From NCBI GenBank assembly GCA_019454045.1, contig SKCR01049654.1, positions 434,001-498,000 on the forward strand: a stretch of 64,000 nucleotides of DNA, in the 5' to 3' direction. Numbering within the stretch: position 1 is the first letter of the stretch; each line of letters begins with the position of its first letter. Shown here one piece after another: positions 55,802 to 64,000 of the stretch. This DNA is from Zanthoxylum bungeanum. Its lineage: Eukaryota; Streptophyta; Magnoliopsida; Sapindales; Rutaceae. The notes below the pieces were generated by a model. It was not told the origin of the DNA. It ran no database searches and worked only from the letters and a program-made list of their open reading frames with translations. Position numbers and translations under genes: made by a program.

Positions 55802-56926
55802 TAGAGAATCGACCCCGAAACAATGCCTTGTAGTGTCTGTGGCTTTGGCTTTGGTTACTCAAGTCTCATATATTTTGCATACCCTTCTTACTCCGATGGC
55901 ATCACATATCATGAAGTCACTTTCACTCAAGGCTATAGATCGTTATGTGATGATAACCATCACTCGTTGGCACGTACCCTAGGGTATAGAAAAGGCGTTC
56001 TCACTTGGTCGCTCGAACCCTTGAGTGGGGAGGCCTAGTTGTAAGCAACCCTTCGCCTATAAGAGCCTTATCCATACCCCTGTAAGCCCACATACGAACC
56101 ATAGTTATATGTCATATAGAAGCTACCCATTATGCTTGTGTTTGGGCCCATTATCATTTGGATCCATTTGGACTTCTCATCATAGGATACGAACTTGTTG
56201 GGCCACTTAAACTGGGACGAGTTTGTATCTTATGATGATTGGGCCAAAAGGTTTCAAAATGATGATGGACCACCTTGTGTTTGGGCCCCCTATCATTTGA
56301 AGTTATTTAGCCACCTTATAGCAAAAGTGTAAACTTATTGGGCCTTTTCAACTGGGACAAGTTTGCACCTCACGATAATCTGATTGAACGCTTTAAAATG
56401 ATAACGGGCCAACTTGTATGAAAACCTTGATGGGCTTAGAAGGTCCAAACATGATCGGAATATGCCAGATACATGAGTCCGATACCTGCACTGGCTTTCA
56501 TCCATGAAGGGTACGCCTTGTTATGGCATATTTGTATACTTTTGGATAACTCCAAGTTCATCCCCGCCACAACCGTGATTACTGAGGGCCCAATTCATCG
56601 TTTCTAGACAATAGCACGATCCCCATAATAGGCTTAGTCAATATTGTAAATGGGCGGTCTTTTTTTTTTTTTACCGATGGAAATGGACTGAGGTAGCCAA
56701 GGTTCACCCCTGTAGTGTAGGAGAGAACGATTTTGTGTACCCTACATTGGTGCATAAAATGAGCCATACCTAGGACATAAATGGACTTACCACGGGTGTG
56801 GGAGGAATAATGTCGGAAGAATATATGCCGTTTTGATAACCACATGCATCTCATGTATCTCATGCATCACATGTATACACGCATCATGCTAACCCCTAGA
56901 CTTAAAGGCCATCATAGATATCGTTG
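55802..56926 (+). other. Element D leader with repeats
   Basis: Contains two to three diverged units with GGGCCACTTAAACTGGGACG (56202) and TTGTGTTTGGGCCC (56145, 56275), the counterparts of 29640-30110 in C. No gene. Confidence 0.65.
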
Positions 56927-57150
56927 GGTTAGAGAAAAATGGAGACTCGTCAAGAAGAGGTTAGCCAACATGGATGCGTCAGGAAGCGAGGTTCCCGCAT
57001 GGATCAATTGGAGACCAACATCACCAAAATTATCGAGCAACTACAAGCTTTGACCAACGCTGGGGCCAATCTGACAGTATCCCGCACAGTGAGAACATAA
57101 AATTTTACAGCCATAGTAGAAAGACCATTGAGGGGCCTTCAGCTAGAAAA
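56927..57150 (+). pseudogene. Element D gag start remnant
   Basis: The region around ATGGATGCGTCAGGAAGCGA and the frame reading WINWRPTSPKLS and its shifts align with the start of C gag (DNEVSRMDQLENGLAKITEQ), including CAACTACAAGCTTTGACCAA. The frame is destroyed by shifts and coding ends after about 75 codons. Confidence 0.65.
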
Positions 57151-57840
57151 AAAATGTTTGTTTTTAGTGTTTAATAGTTAAGAATAAGTCCAATGATGAA
57201 ACTGTTTGCTTTAGGGAGAAATCTTAGAAACGATAAGTTTTTGATGTACTCTTATCTGACACTTTGAGTAGTTGATCTATGTTTGACTCGTAAGCACTTA
57301 ATTATAGGTTTTTAGCAGTGAAAACCTGAGTAGTTGGCAAAGTGACTAGTCGAAGAAATTGCAGGTCGATGAATGACCGTTTGCTTAGATGTTTATCCTG
57401 ATTTGCTTGTGTTATGATGTGTGGTATGGTTGAAAATAAAAGAAAAGTCTCCAAAGAAAAAAATTAAACCACCTATAACCGATAAGCGTGAAGCTACCCA
57501 TGGGCGAGTATTAGGACCAACATGAGGAGAAATGATACCTTAAAGGGTAGGTTTGTTGAAAAAAAAAAGAGACAAAAGAAAAGAAAAAAATTGAGCACAG
57601 AAAAAGCAATTGCAGAGCATAATTGAGATATCTAGGTTGGTTTGACCCATCGATCCCAATTTTTAAAACGAAATCATTGAGTTAGCTTACCTAGGAATCA
57701 AGCTGTAAATGAACCTTTGCACACACACACACGCTATGAGTCCGGCTTAGATGATTTATTCAAAGACTTGGATTTGAGTTGCATTTAGTGTTTTGAAGGT
57801 TCTCTGATTTCATTATTGGGCATTCTTTGAGGACAATAAT
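57151..57840. other. Unassigned repeat-derived sequence within D
   Basis: About 690 bp between the gag and integrase scraps of D, with no protein similarity. Wording such as AAAATAAAAGAAAAGTCTCCAAAG and a CA microsatellite (57719-57732) suggests another decayed LTR-element fragment. Confidence 0.35.
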
Positions 57841-57960
57841 ATGTGTAACTATTGTGACTATTTCATAGCCCGTAATATAGTATGTCGATACGAAATTCCA
57901 TATCACATAGTGACGGACAATGGAGTCCGATTTCAGGGAGATGGCACATTTAGAAATCTG
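57841..57960 (+). pseudogene. Element D integrase scrap
   Basis: The frame MCNYCDYFIARNIVCRYEIP then YHIVTDNGVRFQGDG matches the integrase core of C (FIARNLICRYGMPHHVVTDN). Only about 35 codons remain, with the TDNG catalytic motif. No RT or RNase H precedes it, so most of pol was lost by internal deletion. Confidence 0.85.
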
Positions 57961-58560
57961 AGAATCAGAAGACATGATCCCAAAAGGATGAGGTCGTTTT
58001 CAAAAAGGCGTAATCCACCTTGACCAGGTGCAGGTAGCTAAGAGCAGAAAGCTAAGCCAGGTCCGGGGGTGACCAGTCTACCACCCCGTGAATAAGGGAC
58101 AGAATGAGATCTTGAGCCATGAGACCAAAGAGAACTGAGCAATCACCAGAGTAAAATTGACTGGAGGAAACTATAAGCAGGCCAAGGGGGCGACCAAATA
58201 CTTTTATAGGCAAAGGGCACCAAAGAGCGCAAGGAAGGCCTAACCAAGGATAACATCAAGCCAATAGGACAAAGAAAACCCATCGGAATAGGGAATGCAT
58301 CCATGCATACATGCATACATGTCACATACACACAATTTTTTTGTTTTGTATCCACAGCTTTGAAGAAAAAGAAAAAAGCGGCGAGGACAAACAACTCCTC
58401 GGGAATGAGGACGCGCAAGCCGGGAATGGCACTCCGAGAATGGAGAACAACCTCGAGAATGAGGACAGGGCACTCCGGGAATAGAGAACAACCTCGGGAA
58501 TGAGGACGAGCAAAGAGCCTCGAGAATGAGGTCGGATCAGAGGTCGAGGCCCACATTATC
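57961..58560 (+). other. Element D 3' UTR before the array
   Basis: No gene. GGGAATGAGGACG and CTCGGGAATGAG words near 58400-58530 are early, irregular members of the array. Confidence 0.45.
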
Positions 58561-60157
58561 GACACTTCAGGAATGAATCCTATGGGGTGAGGCCCACGTT
58601 ATCAATAGTTTGGAAATGAACCCCAGAGGTCGAAGAACCTCATTATCATGGAAAACCCCCAAGTGGATCGAAGAGTCACACAAGAGGACCAAGACACTAT
58701 CACCCACACAGTTTGAGAATGAATCCTAGAGATCAAAACATCTCACACCCAACATGGTTCGGGAATGAAGCCCAGATGTCGAAGCACCTCGCCGTCAGTT
58801 CGGGAATAAATCCCAGGGTCGAAGCGCCTCAGAGATCGAAGCATCTCACACCTAGTATGGTTCGGGAATAAATCCCAGGAGTCGAAGCACCTCACCATCA
58901 ACTCAGCACAGTTCGGGAATAAAGCCCAAAGATAGAAGCATCTCACACCCATCATGGTTTGGGAACAAAGCCCATGGGTCGAAGCACCTCGCCATCAACT
59001 CACCTCAGTCCGGGAATAAATCCTAGAGATCGAAGCATCTCGCAGGGATGAACCCTATGGGTCGAAGCACCTCACCATCAAATCAACTCAGTGCGGGAAT
59101 AAATCCTAGAGATCGAAGCATCTCGCAAGGATGAACCCCAAGGGTCGAAGTACCTCGCCATCAAATCAACTCAGTTCGGGAATAAATCATAGAGATCGAA
59201 GCATCTCGCAGGGATGAACCCCAGAGGTCCAAGCACCTTGCCATCAAATCAACTCAGTTTAGGAATAAATCATAGAGATCGAAGCATCTCGCATGGATGA
59301 ACCCCAGGGGTTGAAGCACTTCGCCATCAAATCAACTCAGTTCGGGAATAAATCCTAGAGATTGAAGCATCTCGCAGGGATGAACCCCATGGGCGAAGCA
59401 CCTCACCATCAAATCAACTCAGTTCGGGAATAAATCCCAGAGATCGAAGCATCTCGCATGGATGAACCCCATGGGTCGAAGCACCTCACTATAAAATCAT
59501 CTCAGTTCGGGAATGAATCCTAGAGATCGAAGCATCTCACATGGATGAATCTTAGGGGTCGAAGCACCTCAGCATCGAATTAACTCAGTTCGGGAATAAA
59601 TCCTAGAGATCGAAACATCTCATAGGGATGAACCCCATGGGTCGAAGCACCTCGCCATCAAATCAAATCAGTTCATGAATAAATCCTAGAGATCAAAGCA
59701 TCTCGCAGGGATGAACCCCAGGGGTCGAAGCACCTCACCATCAAATAAACTCAGTTCGGGAATGAATCCTAGAGATCGAAGCATCTCACAGGGATGAATC
59801 TCAGGGGTCCAAACACCTCGCCATCAAATCAACTAAGTTTGGGAATAAATCCTAGAGATCGAAACATCTCGCAGGGATGAATCCCATGGGTCAAAGCACC
59901 TCGCCATCAAATCAACTCAGTTCGGGAATAAATCCTAGAGATCGAAGCATCTCGCAGGGATGAACCCCAGGGGTTGAAGCACCTCACCATCAAATCAACT
60001 CAGTTTGGGAATAAATCATAGAGATCGAAACATCTCGCATGGATGAATCCCAGAGGTCGAAGCACATCGCCATCAAATCAACTTAGTTCGGGGATAAATC
60101 CCAGAGATCGAAGCATCTCGCATGAATGAATCCCAGAGGTCAAAGCACTTCGTCAAA
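58561..60157 (+). repeat. 84-bp tandem array in element D
   Basis: About sixteen units with CAGTTCGGGAATAAATCCTA, GAGATCGAAGCATCTCGC and GGGTCGAAGCACCTCGCCAT. Spacing is about 84 bp and most regular from 58990 on; the left part is more diverged. GAGAT...ATCTC in each unit can form a short hairpin around CGAAGC. The array stops abruptly at AAAGCACTTCGTCAAATG next to the LOG-like fragment. Confidence 0.92.
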
Positions 60158-60553
60158 TGAAGAAGAATGCATTGTCTCGGGTATGTCTGAAAGACTTACT
60201 GAAATGATAAATCATGCTGATGCTTTTATTGATTTACCAGCTGGGCTGGGCACACGAGAAGAAATATTCAGTGGCATCATGGGCGAACTTGAACATTCAC
60301 CAAAAAACCCATTGGACTACTTAATGTTGATAACTTTTTCGATTTTCTTTCAGTATTTATTGCGGATGCCAAAAGACTTGGGTTCATTTCGAAACCGGTA
60401 AAAGATATCGTCTTAATTGTAAGAAAAACTGATGAATTAATTGATCAACTCTTAGCTTATGAACCAAAAATCAACCCCATTTTTTCCAAGTTAAAATGGT
60501 CTGATAATGATCGTGGCAAGAAGCGTAGAGTGAACTTTGATCTTAATTTGTAA
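60158..60553 (+). pseudogene. LOG-type cytokinin riboside 5'-monophosphate phosphoribohydrolase fragment
   Basis: Two frames joined by a one-base shift in the A run at about 60300-60306 give the C-terminal two thirds of a LOG protein. The first has GMSERLTEMINHADAFIDLP, AGLGTREEIFSG. The second has KPIGLLNVDNFFDFLSVFIA, LGFISKPVKDIVLIV and TDELIDQLLAYEP. LOG enzymes release free cytokinin bases from their nucleotides and carry the signature PGGxGTxxE; here it is PAGLGTREE, with the second Gly changed to Ala. The N-terminal Rossmann part (FCGSSSG, YGGGSVGLMG) is absent, because the tandem array of D abuts the start. It ends at TAA 60551-60553 after a basic tail. It is not functional. Confidence 0.87.
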
Positions 60554-61972
60554 TTTTTCTTTTAAATAGTCGTAGATTCAATTATCAATTACACTCTAAC
60601 CAGGAGATGTCTTCTAAACGCTGTTTCTTCTTATTTAGACATTGATGACAATGTCTCAATTTGGTTGGGGTGAAGGGATAGTTGACTAGATAGCTTTCGT
60701 TTTTATGTTTCATTGTTGTATTTTTTTTTTTAAAAAAAAATCATTTTTCTGTTGTTGTTTTATTAAAAAAATTATGTTGTTTTTGCTTTGTTGTTATTTT
60801 GTGTGTAAAAATAAATATTTTGTGTTGATTTTTATTTGTGTTTTAAAAAAAAAACACTGCACACAAACTAACAATAAATTTTTGACTAACCAAGTGGAAT
60901 TGTTGTTCAGAGATGACTGTGTAAGGAGTTTTCTCTCCTGAGAAGCATCTCAAAGTAATTCGTAACAAGTTATTTTTGTTCCTTTCTTTTTGAATCATTT
61001 AAATTTATGAATTCTCCATAATATTGATTAAATTTGATCTTTATATGCTCATTTGACAGATATTATCAACATATACGGTAATATATGAACATGGGTTGTA
61101 AGTGAAAATTTTGTAATATTCAGTTCTCTAGTTTGTTGGAGGTAGTACCTAAAGGCAATATAATTTGTGTTTTTATTGGAAAAAAATAAAAAAAAACCAA
61201 GTTTTTACTTAGTAACCGAACATCTTGCCCCAAAAAGCAATGATTGTTCAGGTAAAACGGTAGAGCTTGAGTTAGTTAAAAAAATGATAATAATCAAGTT
61301 TTTACTTAGTAACCGGACATCTTGCCTCAGTAAGCAGTGATTGTTCGCGTAAAACAGTAGAGCTTGAGTTTGTAAAAAAAGTGTGTGAATAAGTTCGATT
61401 TCGTAGCCTCTCTAACTCGAGCAATTAAGTCTGTATGAGTGTTTTAACACTTAGTGCCCTTAGGCCAACTGGTCTGGGAGTCACTGGCCCAAAGCTCGTT
61501 ATATGGGTTAAAGAGAAAGCTTAAGGAATCAAACACTTCTTCCTTTTAATATATGATATTCGAGTAATTAAGTCCATATGGGTGTTTTAACACTTAGTGC
61601 CCTAAGGCCAACTGGTTCGGGAGTCACTGGCCCAAAACTCGTTACAAGGATTAAAGATGTATTTTTATTTTTATTTAAAAAAAAACTATTTTTGTATATA
61701 CATAAATTACCATTGCCAAAAAGTGTGAATTCTGATATAACTTTAGGATAAAAATATTACTCTCTTTTCAACTAGACCTGTGAATATTGTGAGCACAATG
61801 ATTGATTAATACTTTGTTTTATGTGTGTATGGAATAATGGTAAAAAATACATGAAAATTTACTTATTTGATTATTTAGAAAGAAAGAAAATAATTATTAA
61901 CTTGGATAAGAATTTTTCTTTTAAGTTTTCGCTTAAAATTATTAGGGACTAGTAATAAGCTGGTTAGGGGTG
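60554..61972 (+). other. Element E non-coding 3' region with local duplications
   Basis: GATGACAATGTCTCAATTTG near 60650 precedes GGTTGGGGTGAAGGG, the sort of G-rich stretch found near the 3' end of gypsy elements. Two local duplications follow: AGTTTTTACTTAGTAACCG (61199 and 61299) and TTAACACTTAGTGCCCT with GGAGTCACTGGCCCAAA (61445 and 61580). The stretch before the 3' LTR, AGCTGGTTAGGGGTG, may be the polypurine tract. No gene; 60705-60941 is a low-complexity T-rich frame. Confidence 0.6.
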
Positions 61973-62659
61973 TGATGAACACTAAAAAGTACACATTTAT
62001 TAAAAGAAAAATTAATCATTTTACAATTATAGTTTCATTAATCCCCTTAATTTAGTATATTTTTAAATAATAATTATAATTATATTTATGTTTATTGTGA
62101 TTTTTATCTTTTATATAGGTGAAATAATACTTTGGATGCATATCTAGAAAAATGGACTTGACATTTGGATTTTGGAGGCCGGAAACTTAATAGGGCGTTT
62201 ATTATGATTAATACTTAATTTAATTCTGGATTAATTATTGGCAAACTTTATTACCGCCTATATGGCTGGTTTTATTTATTTGACATAATTGAGTACCTCA
62301 CTGGATTTGTTATAGACAAAGTTATCACCGCCTTTATGACTTGTTTTATTTGTTTTAGCATAATTAATTCCTGAAATAAATTAATTGGGTAATAATGACA
62401 ATTTATATATTATAAAAAGTGATACTTCTAAATTTGAAATATTAAAAGTGGATCCCCTAAACCCAACATTTAATTTTATTATTGCAGTTTAATTTAAAAT
62501 TTCCAATCACTCAAACAATTCAATCTTTTTCTTTTCACTCAATTTATTATTTTATCTTATTAAATCTATTCTCTATGGATCGACCCCAGTCCTACCGAAT
62601 TATTTATTACTTCGACACTCTTATACTTGGGAGTAAAGAACTACTTTTTGAGCGTGTCA
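61973..62659 (+). repeat. Element E 3' LTR
   Basis: 687 bp, TG...CA ends. It includes two diverged copies of a TTATCACCGCCTTTATGACT-type segment (62249-62350) and the tail CTTGGGAGTAAAGAACTAC. Directly beyond it the minus strand encodes copia RNase H. Confidence 0.82.
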
Positions 62660-63126
62660 ATTGCTCCGCTATTATCACAATACAGTGGGATCGAATCCTC
62701 AATACTAGACACACTGTCAAGTTTTGTGATAAAATTTCTAATCCAAACAGCTTCTTTAGCAGTTTCTGAAGCCGCTCTAAATTCTGCCTCAGTGGTGGAA
62801 TCAGTTATTGAGCCTTGCTTTGAACATCGCCAACTAACTGCACCGTTATTAAGGGTAAATATGTATCCGAATGTAGATTTTCTATCATTTGGATCTCCGT
62901 GGAAGTCGAATTCTGTATAACCCTTAACTGGTAGCTTATCTTCTCCATATATGAGAAACTTAGCCTTAATACCATTAAGATATTTCAGGATATATTCCAC
63001 TATTATCCAATGATCATTACCTGGATCAGATTGATATCTACTAGTAACACTAACGCCGAAACTGATATAAGGTCTTGTACATAGCATGTCATACATAATG
63101 TTTCCAACACAAGAAGCATATGACAA
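62660..63126 (-). pseudogene. Copia element F RNase H, main part
   Basis: The minus-strand frame 63126-62660 encodes MSYASCVGNIMYDMLCTRPY, VTSRYQSDPGNDHWIIVEYI, GYTEFDFHGDPNDRKSTFGY, SWRCSKQGSITDSTTEAEFR and IPLYCDNSGAI. This is the standard copia stretch from the RT-RNase H linker into RNase H. The Asp-rich GYTEFDF motif (usually GYxDAD) and TTEAE hold the catalytic residues. The rest of RNase H lies at 52905-52988, beyond element E. Confidence 0.92.
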
Positions 63127-64000
63127 GTTAGATATTCTAACTTTCTCTTCCTCAAACTAAGGTGCCATTTTCTTCGAAAGATGTATGTCATATTGGAAAT
63201 GTACATTTAATGCCTTGTAGTAGGTAAAACCATACCTTTTTAATATTTTTATTGATGTACGTCAATTGTGACAACCCTATAAGCTTCTTAACTCAATCCA
63301 TGTAGAGCCTTATACTCAGTATATAGGAAGCTTCACCCATGTCTTTCATGGAGAAGTTCTTGCAAAGGTAGGATTTCACACTTTGCATCAATCCTACATC
63401 ATTCCCAATGATAAGGATATCCTCTACATACAAAACAAGGAATATTATCATGATCCCACTAGTTTTCTTATAAATACACAGTTCTTCCTCGTTTTTGATG
63501 AATCCAAATAATCTAATTATCTCATCAAAATGACGACTACAGCTTTGGGATGTCTGTTTAAGTCCATAAATATACTTCTGGAGCTTACAAACCAAGTTTG
63601 AAGTCTCGCTAGATACAAAACCCTCTGATTGTTACATACAGATATCCTACTCGAGGAATCTATTTAGGAAAGCGGTTTTCACATCCATCTGTCATATCTC
63701 ATGATCATGATATGTAACAATGGCTATAAGAATCCTAATGGATTTTAGCATGGCTATTGGTAACAAGTTTCCTCATAGTCAATCTCAGGACGTTGAGTGT
63801 AACCTTTCGCTACCAGTCGAGCCTTAAAAATTTCCACCTTTCAATCAGACCCTCGCTTCCTTTTATAAACCCATTTACAACCAATAAGTTTAACTCCTTC
63901 AGGAAGTTCAACTAAGTCCCAGACTTGATTGTAATGCATAGAATCCATTTCGGATTTCATGGCTTCCTGCCATTTTCCCGAATCAATATCTAATATCATT
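63127..64000 (-). pseudogene. Copia element F reverse transcriptase (runs off right edge)
   Basis: From the right edge, the minus strand reads KSEMDSMHYNQVWDLVELPE, GVKLIGCKWVYKRKRGSD, then ARLVAKGYTQRPEIDYEE with stops and shifts, KLQKYIYGLKQTSQSCSRHF, FLVLYVEDILIIGNDVGLMQ and KNFSMKDMGEASYILSIRLY. This is the copia RT in order. The catalytic box is YVED in place of YVDD. Multiple stops between 63600 and 63860 show it is dead. Integrase and gag would lie right of the window. Confidence 0.9.

Larger units (their letters stand above)
53554..60157 (+). mobile_element. Element D: truncated Ogre-type LTR retrotransposon
   Basis: It starts TGTAGACACTGCATTTTTGC, close to the start of C, and its 5' LTR ends CTCCTACA before a primer site like that of C. 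Leader repeats, a gag start and an integrase scrap resemble C. A long array follows, then similarity ends near 60157. No 3' LTR is found and the left flank GTTGA has no partner, so the right end was deleted together with part of E. Confidence 0.85.
52989..62659 (+). mobile_element. Element E: gypsy-type LTR element inserted in copia F, itself split and deleted
   Basis: Direct repeats begin TGATGAAYACTAAAAAGTRCACA at 52989 and 61973 and share about 230 bp. The 3' copy ends GAGCGTGTCA at 62659. Copia F RNase H reads on across the element, so it is a true insertion, although a clean 5-bp duplication is not visible. The 5' LTR is interrupted at 53554 by element D, and the rest of the LTR and all gag-pol are gone. 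What remains on the right is a LOG-like gene fragment, a non-coding 3' region and the 3' LTR. The family cannot be fixed without pol; LTR wording suggests the Athila side of gypsy. Confidence 0.8.

Noticed and set aside
60705..60941. Cys/Phe-rich 78-codon frame
   Set aside because: Generated by T-rich low-complexity DNA in the 3' region of element E.

Overview
The window is nuclear DNA from a flowering plant, most likely a eudicot. The evidence is one spliced plant gene at the left edge and a dense nest of plant-type LTR retrotransposons (Ty3/gypsy Tat and Ogre types, Ty1/copia), hAT-type MITEs and a LINE relic. There are no bacterial-style operons, ribosome binding sites, CRISPR arrays, rRNA or tRNA genes. 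Most element genes carry stops or frameshifts.

Layout. (1) 1-1440, minus strand: first four coding exons of a plant inactive receptor-like kinase of the SELMODRAFT_444075 type; the gene continues off the left edge. 1441-3056 is its AT-rich upstream region. (2) 3057-20568: element A, a Tat-type gypsy element with 640-bp LTRs, a tRNA-Lys-like primer site, gag, protease, RT, two RNases H, integrase, a spliced antisense gene and a 144-bp tandem array before the 3' LTR. Nested in its gag is A' (4646-10132), a gag-only relative with a perfect GATAG target duplication. A 1.7-kb block carrying its protease and RT (about 10709-12411) is inverted. A 741-bp hAT-type element sits at 17531-18271 with a perfect 8-bp duplication. 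(3) 20569-22714: AT-rich spacer with a second hAT-like element. (4) 22715-48717: element B, a second Tat-type element with tandem arrays and its own antisense gene. It is split inside the protease by C (25520-38446), an Ogre-type element with a 3.6-kb 5' LTR, a tRNA-Arg-like primer site and a perfect GAAGC duplication. (5) 48718-52133: spacer, a LINE RT relic and the 5' part of a plus-strand copia element (G). (6) 52134-64000: a minus-strand copia element (F) that runs off the right edge. Its RNase H is split by gypsy element E (52989-62659), whose 5' LTR is in turn split by a truncated Ogre-type element D (53554 to about 60157). Between D and the 3' tail of E lies a broken fragment of a LOG-type cytokinin-activating enzyme gene.

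How the parts relate. Three autonomous-type gypsy elements (A, B, C) encode a second RNase H between the first RNase H and integrase, the hallmark of the Tat/Ogre branch. A and B also carry an antisense gene of the putative gypsy-type transposon family. A' keeps only LTRs, primer site and gag and is built like A, so it probably depended on enzymes from an A-like element. Each gypsy element carries a different tandem array near its 3' end, so the locus is a collection of potential satellite seeds. No complete, uninterrupted element coding region remains in the window.
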